From Alphaproteobacteria bacterium (GTDB taxonomy: Bacteria > Pseudomonadota > Alphaproteobacteria > Micropepsales > Micropepsaceae), in assembly GCA_017307355.1 (NCBI GenBank), contig JAFKFG010000014.1:29329-93328 (forward strand): 64,000 bases of DNA, read 5' to 3'. Below are positions 26,556 through 34,415 of this stretch, in pieces. The position numbers and the translations under genes were made by a program. Positions within the stretch are counted from its first letter, which is position 1, and the number at the start of each line of letters is the position of its first letter. The notes under the pieces are model-generated. The model was given only the letters and a program-made list of their open reading frames with translations, was not told the origin of the DNA and made no database searches.

Positions 26556-28507
26556 ACGCGCCGCTCCGCGCCCCGGACATCCAGGCCGCGAGCGGGCTCA
26601 ACGTCTTCGCGTTCTTTCATCTCAATCTCGCTTTCTCCTCCATCGAGGAAGAACGGCGGGGCGAAGTGATCGCGCATTGCTATTGGCCGCTGCTCCGGCT
26701 GGCCGAGCGTTGCGGTCCCATCGGCATGGAAGTTTCCGGCTATACGCTGGAAGAAATCGCCGCCCGCGATCCCGAATGGATCGGCCGGGCCCGAAGCCTG
26801 ATCGCGCAGGGCCGGATCGAACTGATCGGTTCGGGCTATAGCCAGATGATCGGGCCCTTGGTGCCCGCTCGGGTGACGGAAGAAAATCTGCGGCTGGGCC
26901 ATGATATCTATCGGCACCTTTTTGGCACGAAGCCGCGCACGGCGTTGATCAACGAACAAGCCTATGCGGCGGGCCTGGTGGGGCTTTATCGCGATGCCGG
27001 CTATGACGCCATCATCATGGATTGGGAAAATCCGGCGGCAAACCATCCCGAATGGACCCCCGAAACCCAGTATCTGCCGCAGCGCGCGCGCGGCGCCGAC
27101 GGCCGCGACATCGCCCTGATCTGGAGCAACACCACCCTGTTCCAGCAATTGCAGCGCTTCGCCCATGGCGACATCGACCTTCAAACCTATCTGCGCTTTG
27201 TCCGCGGCCGCAGGGGCCAGGGCCCGCGCGCCCTGTGCCTTTATGCCAGCGATGCGGAGATTTTCGATTTTCGTCCCGGTCGCTTTAAGACCGAGGAACG
27301 GCTTTCATCCCAAAGCGAATGGATGCGGTTGGAAGACGCATTGTGCGCGGTGGCTGCGGATGCGGCGATGACGGCGCCTTCGGGCATCCTGGCTTTGTCG
27401 AACTTGCCTGGCGCGGGCCAAACCCTCTTCCTGGAAAGCGCCGCCTGCCCGGTGCCGGTGAAAAAACAGCGCAAATACAATCTGGCCCGCTGGGCCGTGA
27501 CCGGGCGGGACAATCTGGCGATCAATGCCGCCTGCCAACGCATCTATGAAGGCATGTTGAAAAGCGCGCAGCCCGACTGGAAAGAATTGTGCCATCTCTG
27601 GGCCAGCGATTTTCGCACCCATCTGACGGAAAAGCGCTGGGCGGCCTATCGCGAACGGCTGCAGGCCGCGGAGGCTTTGTGGAGCGAGCCGGTCGTTGCT
27701 CTGCCGGCGCCGCGCGGCGCGGCCGCAACGGATCGCTACATCCCGATCGAAACGCCCACGCTGCGCGCACGTTTGGACCGGCGGCGCGGCCTTGCCATCG
27801 CCAACCTGCATTTCAAGGGCCAGGAGAAGCCCGCGCTGGGCGGATTGCCCCATGGCTTCTTCGACGAGATCGCGCTGGCGGCCGACTGGTACACCGGGGA
27901 CAGTGTTTTCGAGGCGCCTGGCGAGCACAAGCTCACCGACCTGGAATGGTGCGAGGCGCACATCGACCGCCGCGCCAATGGCGATGTGGTGGCGACGGCG
28001 CGGATCGAAACGCCCAAAGGCCTTATCGAAAAGACTCTGCATTTTCACGCTGCCGCGCCGCAGGTCGAATTCGATCTCAGCTTCGACTGGAGCGATTGGG
28101 GCAAAGGCGTTTTGCGGCTGGGCCACTTCACGCTTCTACCGGACGCGTTCGACACCGAGCATTTGACGCTGTCCACCACCAATGGCGGCGGGCGGGAGAA
28201 TTATCCCTTGGCCGGACGTACCGTCGAGCATGGCGCGCCGGTTTCGTTCCTGGTGTCGTCCGCCCACGGCTTCGGCATGACCGAAGGCTGGGCCGAAATC
28301 GGCGACGGCAAAACCCTGCTGCGCGTGGACGTGGATCGCTCGGCCGCGCCGCTTCTGGGCATGCTGACCCATCGCCGCGCGGGCGATAAATTGTTCTGCC
28401 AGATCCAGCTTTCGGCCCTGGAGCTGGACGATACCCGCAAGCCGGGCGCCTATCATTCCGGCCCGCGCCGCTTCCGCTTTTCCGTGCGTGCGATGCCAAT
28501 AGAATAA
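26552..28507 (+). CDS. GH57/GH38-like glycoside hydrolase family protein
   Basis: The product is 651 residues. The N-terminal 320 residues resemble a GH57-type (beta/alpha)7 barrel: FFHLNLAFSS in place of the usual HxHxP strand, ALINEQAYAAG holding the presumptive nucleophile Glu, and LYASDAEIFDFRPGRF holding the acid/base Asp. A helical segment and beta-sandwich-like C-terminal half (about 400-650) follow. GH57 enzymes cleave or transfer alpha-glucosidic bonds; this one in a nucleotide-sugar operon may act on a glycan intermediate. It is last in the operon and is followed by a strong terminator. Confidence 0.72.
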   Translation: MNAPLRAPDIQAASGLNVFAFFHLNLAFSSIEEERRGEVIAHCYWPLLRLAERCGPIGMEVSGYTLEEIAARDPEWIGRARSLIAQGRIELIGSGYSQMIGPLVPARVTEENLRLGHDIYRHLFGTKPRTALINEQAYAAGLVGLYRDAGYDAIIMDWENPAANHPEWTPETQYLPQRARGADGRDIALIWSNTTLFQQLQRFAHGDIDLQTYLRFVRGRRGQGPRALCLYASDAEIFDFRPGRFKTEERLSSQSEWMRLEDALCAVAADAAMTAPSGILALSNLPGAGQTLFLESAACPVPVKKQRKYNLARWAVTGRDNLAINAACQRIYEGMLKSAQPDWKELCHLWASDFRTHLTEKRWAAYRERLQAAEALWSEPVVALPAPRGAAATDRYIPIETPTLRARLDRRRGLAIANLHFKGQEKPALGGLPHGFFDEIALAADWYTGDSVFEAPGEHKLTDLEWCEAHIDRRANGDVVATARIETPKGLIEKTLHFHAAAPQVEFDLSFDWSDWGKGVLRLGHFTLLPDAFDTEHLTLSTTNGGGRENYPLAGRTVEHGAPVSFLVSSAHGFGMTEGWAEIGDGKTLLRVDVDRSAAPLLGMLTHRRAGDKLFCQIQLSALELDDTRKPGAYHSGPRRFRFSVRAMPIE

Positions 28508-28510
28508 AAC

Positions 28511-28542
28511 AAACGGGCGATGCCCCCCGGCATCGCCCGTTT
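28511..28542 (+). terminator. Terminator of the glycan operon
   Basis: A perfect 14-bp stem (AAACGGGCGATGCC and its complement) with a CCCC loop lies 4 bp after the GH57-like stop. A-rich and T-rich flanks make it potentially bidirectional. Confidence 0.85.
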
Positions 28543-28631
28543 GCCATTCCCACCGACGAAGAGTCCCCTACACCTTAGGGCGGATGCCGCCTTCTGGCTG
28601 TCATCCGAATATTCGAAAAGTCTGGAAAAGC

Positions 28632-28659
28632 GGCGGACGCGAATAGATCCGCGTCCGCC
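28632..28659 (-). terminator. Terminator of flagellin gene 1
   Basis: Ten-bp stem GGCGGACGCG/CGCGTCCGCC with an 8-nt loop, 17 bp after the flagellin stop, followed on the minus strand by CTTTTCC. Confidence 0.75.
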
Positions 28660-28676
28660 ATTTTCCGTCAGGCGTA

Positions 28677-29510
28677 TCAGCCGCCCTGGAACAGGCCCAG
28701 GAGGGTCTGCGGCGCCTGGTTGGCGATCGACAGCGCCTGGATGCCCAGCTGCTGCTTGACCTGCAGCGACTGCAGCGACGCGCTTTCTTCCGCCATGTTG
28801 GCGTCCACCAGATGGCCGATGCCGATGGTCAGCGTATCGGACAGGTTCTGGGCGAACGTCGCCTGAATCGAGAACTTCGCGGCACCGGCCGACAACTTGG
28901 CCAGAGCCGAGTTGACGTTGGTGAGCGAGGACTGGATGGTGGCGACCAGGGTCGACGCCTTGGCCTGGGTCGAAATCGTGGCCGTGGACGTCAAGGTCAC
29001 GATGGTACCGGACAGGCTCATATTCTGAGCCGAAGTCGTGATACGACGCGCACCGTCGGCAGACGCCAGAGCCGTGATCTGGGTGGTCGAACCGTCCACC
29101 AGGTTGAAGCCGTTGAACACCGCATTCTTCACGATTGTGCTGATCTGGTCGCGCAGCGCGGTGAAGTCGGAGTTCAAAGCCTGACGGCTGGCGGTGTCGA
29201 GCGACGAGTCGGCCGCGGACAAGGCCTTCTGTTTCAGCTGGATCAGCAGGTCCGAAATGGACTGACCGGCCGACAGCGCCACATCGACCGAGGACGTAGC
29301 GTTGTTGATCGAGTTGATGACCGAGGCATAGCCGGCAACCGCACCGCGCTGATTCTGCGCGATGGCGTAGATGGCGCCGTTGTCACGGGCGGAAGCCACT
29401 TTCAAGCCGCTGTTGATGGCGCTCTGGGTCTTGGCCAACGCACCCTGAGTCGCGCTGAGGTATTGCAGCGCGGTCAATGCGCCGGCATTGGTATTGACAG
29501 AAAAAGTCAT
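28677..29510 (-). CDS. Flagellin 1
   Basis: The product is 277 residues. It has the conserved flagellin N-terminal D0/D1 (SVNTNAGALTALQYLSATQG, SGLKVASARDNGAIYAIAQ) and C-terminal D1/D0 (ESASLQSLQVKQQLGIQALS, IANQAPQTLLGLF) with only a short central region, as in Caulobacter flagellins. It lacks a D2/D3 variable domain, so the Ser/Thr-rich middle (TSTATISTQAKAS) is the exposed surface and a likely O-glycosylation zone. It is colinear without gaps with flagellin 2. A sigma-54 promoter with two ftr-like sites lies upstream. Confidence 0.97.
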   Translation of the reverse strand: MTFSVNTNAGALTALQYLSATQGALAKTQSAINSGLKVASARDNGAIYAIAQNQRGAVAGYASVINSINNATSSVDVALSAGQSISDLLIQLKQKALSAADSSLDTASRQALNSDFTALRDQISTIVKNAVFNGFNLVDGSTTQITALASADGARRITTSAQNMSLSGTIVTLTSTATISTQAKASTLVATIQSSLTNVNSALAKLSAGAAKFSIQATFAQNLSDTLTIGIGHLVDANMAEESASLQSLQVKQQLGIQALSIANQAPQTLLGLFQGG

Positions 29511-29574
29511 TGGTCTCTCCGTTCTGGTCTTGAGCGCTTTGGCTCATTAGGCGTTTTGCCCGGAGGACCTATAG

Positions 29575-29588
29575 GCAAGCGCCGTGCC
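29575..29588 (-). promoter_or_regulatory. Sigma-54 promoter of flagellin 1
   Basis: On the minus strand GGCACGGCGCTTGC matches GGCACG-N4-TTGC exactly, with GG at 29588-29587 and GC at 29576-29575. The predicted start site near 29563 leaves a leader of about 53 nt, long enough to carry a site for post-transcriptional control by FlbT. Confidence 0.8.
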
Positions 29589-29660
29589 GCACCTGATTCA
29601 GAATCGCTTAAACATCGATTTTGCGCCGATGCGGAAAAATGGTTCCGGCGGAGATTTTCC

Positions 29661-29710
29661 CGGCATTTTCTTGCCCGGCAATTTTTTCCCCGTCGCGGCA
29701 AATATTGCCG
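29661..29710. promoter_or_regulatory. Two ftr-like sites upstream of flagellin 1
   Basis: CGGCATTTTCTTGCC (29661-29675) and the perfect dyad CGGCAAATATTGCCG (29696-29710) lie about 97-146 bp upstream of the predicted sigma-54 start. Both follow the CGGCA-N5-TGCCG ftr pattern bound by FlbD in Caulobacter. Confidence 0.65.
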
Positions 29711-29805
29711 GGCGGAGACGGCAATTATTTCCACTTTGACGAAAAGACATGGCGCTTTTGTTGGAAAAATTCCGGTAAAGAAACATGCTTATCAATATAT
29801 TGATG

Positions 29806-30065
29806 CCCCCATCTGTCTTCCTCAGGCAAGCCTTCGGAAGCCGTTCAGTACGCTGTCGCTACCGAACTCCCCCGTCAGGCCTTCGGCCACGGGGGAAGAA
29901 AGCTAGAGCCAAGGCGATCTAGCGCTTGTTGCAGCCTGCCGAGGCCCGCCTCCCCCGTGCGTGCGCAGCACGCTGACGGGGGAGGTGGCCGTAGCACCGT
30001 GGAGGCCGGTCACAAAAGGTTCAGTGAACCTTTTGTCGGCCGACCGGTGCGAAGGCCGGAGGGGG
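29806..30065 (+). repeat. Composite A4-linker-B4 palindromic element
   Basis: It lies between the two flagellin genes. Module A4 (29806-29902) carries an extra arm, GTTCAGTA-CGCTGTCGC-TACCGAAC, and a second inner stem GGCC-TTC-GGCC. The linker AGCCAAGGCGATCTAGCGC matches the 12126 copy. Module B4 has inner stem GCGTGC/GCACGC, and its slot (30011-30035) holds an 11-bp hairpin, ACAAAAGGTTC and its complement. The rest of the 615-bp gap between flagellins is the promoter region and a terminator. Confidence 0.85.
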
Positions 30066-30069
30066 AGAC

Positions 30070-30101
30070 AAAAAAAGAGCGGCGCTCGCGCGCCGCTCTT
30101 T
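30070..30101 (-). terminator. Terminator of flagellin gene 2
   Basis: Perfect 12-bp stem (AAAGAGCGGCGC and its complement, 30074-30085 and 30090-30101) with a 4-nt loop. On the minus strand it ends in a run of seven T, 24 bp after the flagellin stop. Confidence 0.88.
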
Positions 30102-30125
30102 GCCGTTCCTGCGATGAAGTGATCG

Positions 30126-30959
30126 TCAGCCGTTCTGGAACAGCGACAGGATGGTCTGCGGCGCCTGGTTGGCGATCGACAGGGCCTGAACGCCCAGCTG
30201 CTGCTTGACCTGCAACGACTGGAGGCTGGCGCTTTCGTCGGCCATGTTGGCGTCCACCAGATTGCCCAGACCCGACGTCAAGGTGTCGGCCAGTTTCTGG
30301 GTGAAGGTCGCCTGGATCGAGAACTTCGCCGCGCCGGCCGACAATTTGGCGAGCGCCGCGTTGACGTTGGTGAGCGAGGTCTGGATCGTGCCGATCAGCG
30401 CCGACGCTTTGGCCTGGGTGGAAACCGTGGCCGTGGAAGCGAGCGTCACGATGCTGCCGCTGAGACTCATATTCTGCGCCATGGTGGTGATGCGGCGCGA
30501 GCCGTCGGCCGAGGCCAAGGCCTGAACCTTGGTGGTCGTGCCGTCGACCAGGTTGAAATTGTTGAAAACGGCGTTCTTGACGATGGTGGAAATCTGATCG
30601 CGCAGGGCCGTGAAGTCCGAGTTCAAGGCCTGACGGCTGGCGGTGTCGAGCGACGGGTCGGCCGCGGACAGCGCCTTCTGCTTCAACTGGATCATCAGGT
30701 CCGAAATCGACTGGCCGGCGGACAGCGCCACTTCGATCGCGGACAAGCCGTTGTTCAAGCTGCTGGAGACCGACTGGAAGCCCGCAATCGCGCCGCGCTG
30801 GTTCTGGGCAATGGCGTAAATCGCACCATCGTCTTTAGCGGACGCAACCTTCAACCCGGAATTGACGGCATTCTGGGTCCGTGTAAGCTGACCCTGCGTT
30901 TCGTTCAAATATTGCAGCGCCGTCATCGCGCCGGTGTTGGTGTTGACGCTAAAGGACAT
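30126..30959 (-). CDS. Flagellin 2
   Basis: The product is 277 residues, gap-free against flagellin 1, with identical core blocks (ALSAADPSLDTASRQALNSD, TALRDQISTIVKNAVFN, AKFSIQATF). Differences cluster in the N-terminal helix and the central exposed stretch. Having two near-equal flagellins with separate promoters and terminators suggests different expression or filament position rather than a simple duplication. It is preceded by its own sigma-54 promoter and two ftr-like sites. Confidence 0.97.
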   Translation of the reverse strand: MSFSVNTNTGAMTALQYLNETQGQLTRTQNAVNSGLKVASAKDDGAIYAIAQNQRGAIAGFQSVSSSLNNGLSAIEVALSAGQSISDLMIQLKQKALSAADPSLDTASRQALNSDFTALRDQISTIVKNAVFNNFNLVDGTTTKVQALASADGSRRITTMAQNMSLSGSIVTLASTATVSTQAKASALIGTIQTSLTNVNAALAKLSAGAAKFSIQATFTQKLADTLTSGLGNLVDANMADESASLQSLQVKQQLGVQALSIANQAPQTILSLFQNG

Positions 30960-31035
30960 GGGATTTCTCCATTACTTCGTTCGGTGGGGTGGCGCGCATT
31001 CTGCGGTGCCAAGGCATTTGACCTGCCCCCTCAAG

Positions 31036-31051
31036 TGCAACGGGTGTGCCA
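31036..31051 (-). promoter_or_regulatory. Sigma-54 promoter of flagellin 2
   Basis: On the minus strand TGGCACACCCGTTGCA matches TGGCAC-N5-TTGCA exactly, with GG at 31050-31049 and GC at 31038-31037. The leader would be about 66 nt. Confidence 0.82.
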
Positions 31052-31126
31052 GAATGGTTCCGCTGATTTAACTTTTTAAGTAGCTGATTTTACTAGAAGA
31101 TTTCTGACGGCACTGAGCGCGACTTA

Positions 31127-31160
31127 GGCATGTTTTGCCGAAGAGGCAGAACTTGCCGCG
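31127..31160. promoter_or_regulatory. Two ftr-like sites upstream of flagellin 2
   Basis: GGCATGTTTTGCCG (31127-31140) and GGCAGAACTTGCCGC (31145-31159) lie about 100-135 bp upstream of the predicted start, spaced roughly two helical turns centre to centre. Confidence 0.6.
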
Positions 31161-31174
31161 CGCTTTTTATGTTG

Positions 31175-31419
31175 CCCCCATCTGTCTGCCACGCGGGCAA
31201 GCCATCGGAAGACGTTCGGTACGCTGTCGCTACCGAACTCCCCCGCCAGGCCTTCGGCCACGGAGGGAAGAAAGCCGGAGCCAACGCGATCAAGCGCCCG
31301 TTGCAGCGTTTACAGGCCCGCCTCCCCCGCGCGCGAAGCGCTAGCGGGGGAGATGCCCGTAGCAGCGCTTGCGATGCGAAGGGCAGAGGGGGAGAAAATG
31401 CGAAGGCCGGAGGGGGAAA
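31175..31419 (+). repeat. Composite A5-linker-B5 palindromic element
   Basis: It lies between flaF and the flagellin 2 regulatory region. Module A5 has the arm GTTCGGTA-CGCTGTCGC-TACCGAAC, fully paired here, and second inner stem GGCC/GGCC. Module B5 has inner stem GCGC-GAA-GCGC and lacks a long hairpin in the slot. Its end GCGAAGG...GAGGGGGA is duplicated (31377-31394 and 31401-31419). Confidence 0.82.
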
Positions 31420-31420
31420 C

Positions 31421-31454
31421 AAAAAAAACCGGCGCGTTTCCGCGCCGGCTTTTC
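31421..31454 (-). terminator. Terminator of the flbT-flaF operon
   Basis: Eight-bp stem CCGGCGCG/CGCGCCGG (31429-31436 and 31441-31448) with a 4-nt loop. It is preceded by eight A, which read as a T-run on the minus strand. It lies 27 bp after the flaF stop. Confidence 0.8.
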
Positions 31455-31480
31455 GAAGCCCCCTGAAACCTGGCTGCTCT

Positions 31481-31834
31481 TTATCCGACTTTGGCCTGCA
31501 GGCCCTGCATGATGGCGCGATTGATCTCGATCAGCGGATCGAGCGGCGCCTTCTCGCGCGTCACGCGGCGTGAGTATTTCGATACCCAGAGCGACAGGGA
31601 CACGATCTTGGCGCGCAGATCCGCGGTCAAGGCGTTGCGATCGTCCATGCAATCGGCCGCCAGGGTGCGCCACATGCGCCGGTTCCAGTCGATCGCCTCG
31701 ACCAGCGGCGCGCCTTGGGCGTTTTTGCTCTTGGCCTCCAGCAGCGCGCCCGTCACCTGACCGAACAGGCGATATTCCGTCGCGCGCGGGTCTTCAACTA
31801 CGCGCTGGACGTTTTGATACGCTTGAAGGGTCAT
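31481..31834 (-). CDS. flaF: Flagellar biosynthesis regulator FlaF
   Basis: The product is 117 residues, helical, with family features (YQNVQRVVEDPRATEYRLFG, LVEAIDWNRRMWRTLAADC, LRAKIVSLSLWVSKYSRRV, LIEINRAIMQGL). In Caulobacter FlaF is needed for flagellin synthesis or secretion and works against FlbT. The start overlaps the flbT 3' end by about 40 bp. Confidence 0.95.
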   Translation of the reverse strand: MTLQAYQNVQRVVEDPRATEYRLFGQVTGALLEAKSKNAQGAPLVEAIDWNRRMWRTLAADCMDDRNALTADLRAKIVSLSLWVSKYSRRVTREKAPLDPLIEINRAIMQGLQAKVG

Positions 31835-32219
31835 AATTCAGTCGCTCCTGTTCGTAGTCGAATAGCTTGCGGCAGGCGATCAGCGCCTTGTAATAGGCGC
31901 CCTGGCTCACATCCCGGCTGATTTCCACGCAGGCGGCCAGGATGACGCGGTTTCTGATGGCGCCCATGAACTCGCTCATGCGCAGCGCGAATTCGTCATA
32001 CGGTTCCTCGCGGCCTTCGCTGTCCAGATACATCATCATGATGGCCAGATAGACCAGGCGCGCCGGCGTTTTGGCGTCCTTGGGCTGCATGATGTCTTTT
32101 TCGCGCAGCACGCAGGCTTTGTTCTGGATGACCAGGCTGGTGCGCTTATCGCCATTGGCGAGCACCGCGCCATTGAGCACGAATTTCTCGCCGGGTTTCA
32201 GCGACAATTTCAGAGGCAT
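31794..32219 (-). CDS. flbT: Flagellar biosynthesis repressor FlbT
   Basis: The product is 141 residues from ATG 32219 (MPLKLSLKPGEKFVLNGAVL); an extended frame to 32255 adds atypical residues. Conserved blocks are FLREKDIM-like VLREKDIMQPKDA, RLVYLAIMMMYLD and KLFDYEQERL. FlbT binds the flagellin mRNA leader and blocks translation until hook assembly finishes. Its location beside both flagellin genes supports this role. It is divergent from the FlmG-like gene. Confidence 0.95.
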   Translation of the reverse strand: MPLKLSLKPGEKFVLNGAVLANGDKRTSLVIQNKACVLREKDIMQPKDAKTPARLVYLAIMMMYLDSEGREEPYDEFALRMSEFMGAIRNRVILAACVEISRDVSQGAYYKALIACRKLFDYEQERLNYDPSSVSKRPARS

Positions 32220-32259
32220 GCGGGGGGTCCTTGCCTGTCCAATGACTGTGACCATATCG

Positions 32260-32284
32260 CGGCAGGGTTAACAAAAGCCTGCCG
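32260..32284. promoter_or_regulatory. Inverted repeat in the flbT / FlmG-like intergenic region
   Basis: CGGCAGG, 11 bases, CCTGCCG forms a dyad with outer sequence like an ftr site but a longer spacer. It is placed midway between divergent flbT and the TPR glycosyltransferase. The spacer holds GTTAAC. It could control both genes; the regulator is unknown. Confidence 0.35.
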
Positions 32285-32364
32285 GTTCGCGGCTTATCGT
32301 TCACGCGCGGTTAAACATAAGATGCTTTGATGGCCGCAGATTTCTCAGCCGGAAGACGCAACCG

Positions 32365-34113
32365 ATGGCCACCGCCGCGAGCTTGAAAAGTATCGATTCG
32401 TTAACCGGCGTGGATGCCCGCATGGAGGCGCTCAACCGGCTGGAAAAGCTGGCCGACGAAGCCGCCGCCGAAATCGCGCGTCATCGCTCCAATCTGCTTT
32501 TGAAGCGCGGCATCAAGGCGTGGCGCCGCGGCGAGATCGTGCGCGCGGGCCAATGGGCGCTCAAATCCTCGGAGATGGACCCCACCAATGCCAAGGCGTT
32601 TCACGTGTTGGCGATGGCGCTGGAACGGATGGGGCATCTGCACAAAGCGCTGGTGACGTATGAACGCGCCTTCGAACTGGATCCCAACGATCCGGAGCTT
32701 CTGATCAATCTGGGCCTCACCGCCTGGAATCTGAAGATGACCGAGGGCGCGGCCCGCATGTTTCAGCTCTATGTCGATGCGTGCCCGCAATCGCCGCTGG
32801 GCTACAACAATCTGGGCAGCGTCATGTATGACCTGGGCAGCGCGGAAATGGCGATCGAGACTTTGCGCGCCGCGATCTATCGCATGCCGCAAGAAGCGAT
32901 CCTGTGGAATTCGCTGGCCACGGTGCTGGCCGAGGAAGGCCGCGCCGAGGAAAGCCTGGTCTTTTACAACGAAGCGGTGCGGCTGGAGCCGCGCTTTGCC
33001 CGCGGCTATCACAATCTGGGCTATGCCTATCAGCATCTGGGCCAGCTGGAGGAAGCGCTGGAGAATTACGACCGGGCGCTGGAATTCGCGGTCGATCCCA
33101 GCGAACGAATGGAATCGCGGCATTCGCGCAGCATCTGCCTGATCGGGGCGGGCAAGCTGGAAGAAGGCTTCCGCGAATATGAAATCCGCAACAGCGAACG
33201 CTTCCGGGCCTATTTCCACCACATGATCAAGGCGCCGCGCTGGAACGGCGAACCGGTGGAAGGGATGAAGCTTCTGCTGGTGGGCGAACAGGGATTGGGC
33301 GACGAATTCATGTTCGCCAACATCCTGCCCGATGTGATCCGCGATCTGGGGCCGGACGGCAAGTTGCAGATCGCGGTCGATCCGCGCCTGGTGACCTTGT
33401 TCCAGCGCAGTTTCCCGGATGCCGAAGTCGGCACCTATGACGACCGCACCCTGATCGACAAGGACGGCAACAAGGCGCTGCGCCTCATTCCCTTCGCGTC
33501 GGACGGCAACGAGCCCGACATGTGGGCGCCGATGGGTTCGGCCCTGCCCGTCTATCGCAAGGCGCTGTCCGATTTTCCCCGCAAGCCGTTCCTGGTCCCC
33601 GACCCCGTGCGGGTGGCGGAATTCAAGGCGCAGTTGGCCAAGCTGCCCGGCAAGAAGGTCGGCGTCTGCTGGCGCTCGATGATGCTGGAGGCCAAGCGCG
33701 CCAAATATTTCAGTCCGATCGATGGCTGGGCGCCGGTCCTGAAAACCGAAGGCGTCAGCTTCATCAATCTCCAATATGGCGATTGTGCCGAGGAGATCGC
33801 CCGCGCCCGCGACATGCATGGCGTCACTATTCACCAGATCGAAGGCCTGGATTTGCGCAACGATATCGACGGCACCGCCGCCCTCTGTGCGGCGCTGGAT
33901 CTGGTCTTGTCGGCGCCGACCGCCGCCGCAGCAACGGCCGCCAGCGTGGGCGCCAAGGTCTGGTTTCTTGCCGCGGGTCGCACCTGGCCGCAGCTGGGGA
34001 CCGACGAATATCCCTGGTATGCGGACACGCGAGTGATGACGCCCAAAGGTTTCGCCGACTGGGCCGCCTTGATGCCGGATGTCAGCGCCGCACTTTCGGA
34101 TTTCGCCCGCTAG
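32365..34113 (+). CDS. TPR flagellin glycosyltransferase-like protein (FlmG/FlbA-like)
   Basis: The product is 582 residues. A helical N-terminus and about seven TPRs (about 50-280; for example LVTYERAFELDPNDPELLIN, GYNNLGSVMYDLGSAEMAIE) precede a GT-B-like domain (about 300-575) with LLVGEQGLGDEFMFANILPD, VGVCWRSMMLEAKRAKYFSP and LVLSAPTAAAATAASVGAKVWF. Caulobacter FlbA/FlmG lies in the same flaF-flbT-flagellin cluster and glycosylates flagellin, with TPRs binding the flagellin. The position here fits that role well. The donor is probably the nonulosonate made by the island at 17-20 kb. Confidence 0.82.
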   Translation: MATAASLKSIDSLTGVDARMEALNRLEKLADEAAAEIARHRSNLLLKRGIKAWRRGEIVRAGQWALKSSEMDPTNAKAFHVLAMALERMGHLHKALVTYERAFELDPNDPELLINLGLTAWNLKMTEGAARMFQLYVDACPQSPLGYNNLGSVMYDLGSAEMAIETLRAAIYRMPQEAILWNSLATVLAEEGRAEESLVFYNEAVRLEPRFARGYHNLGYAYQHLGQLEEALENYDRALEFAVDPSERMESRHSRSICLIGAGKLEEGFREYEIRNSERFRAYFHHMIKAPRWNGEPVEGMKLLLVGEQGLGDEFMFANILPDVIRDLGPDGKLQIAVDPRLVTLFQRSFPDAEVGTYDDRTLIDKDGNKALRLIPFASDGNEPDMWAPMGSALPVYRKALSDFPRKPFLVPDPVRVAEFKAQLAKLPGKKVGVCWRSMMLEAKRAKYFSPIDGWAPVLKTEGVSFINLQYGDCAEEIARARDMHGVTIHQIEGLDLRNDIDGTAALCAALDLVLSAPTAAAATAASVGAKVWFLAAGRTWPQLGTDEYPWYADTRVMTPKGFADWAALMPDVSAALSDFAR

Positions 34114-34382
34114 ACCTGAAAGGTGAAGGGCCGGCCCCGCGATTTGGGCTTCCAGCCCGCATCGATGGCGCGGCGGATGATGTCGGCCAGGCCTTCGCGG
34201 TCCACATCGGGCCGCTCGGTCTTGCCGCCGGGCATTTCCTTGAAGGGAAATTCCAGGATCAATTCGCGGTGCGCTTCGTCCGTGCGCTCGACCGACAGAC
34301 GCAGGCCCAGGTGATCGCCATGGGGATCCCAGATCTGTTCGCTGCGCAGGCTCCAGCGGAGCGGGAACCCCTCCACTTCCAA
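34110..34382 (-). CDS. Small conserved alphaproteobacterial protein, probable 5' frameshift
   Basis: As called it is 90 residues from a TTG at 34382 (MEVEGFPLRWSLRSEQIW, DEAHRELILEFPFKEMPGG, LADIIRRAIDAGWKPKSRG, RPFTFQV). It has the look of a conserved uncharacterised alphaproteobacterial family ending RAIxAGWxPxxRGxPFxxxV. The frame stays open upstream as PKRRKRELEGRL. A well-placed ATG at 34419 would join it only if one base of the CCAAAGCGG stretch were removed, giving about 102 residues. A frameshift, sequencing error or non-ATG start are all possible. It is convergent with the FlmG-like gene. Confidence 0.6.
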   Translation of the reverse strand: MEVEGFPLRWSLRSEQIWDPHGDHLGLRLSVERTDEAHRELILEFPFKEMPGGKTERPDVDREGLADIIRRAIDAGWKPKSRGRPFTFQV

Positions 34383-34415
34383 CCTGCCTTCCAGTTCGCG
34401 CTTGCGCCGCTTTGG

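Noticed and set aside
29806..31419. CRISPR-like array, because similar units recur near the flagellins
   Set aside because: Units are single, unevenly spaced and palindromic with no uniform spacers, and no cas gene is present.
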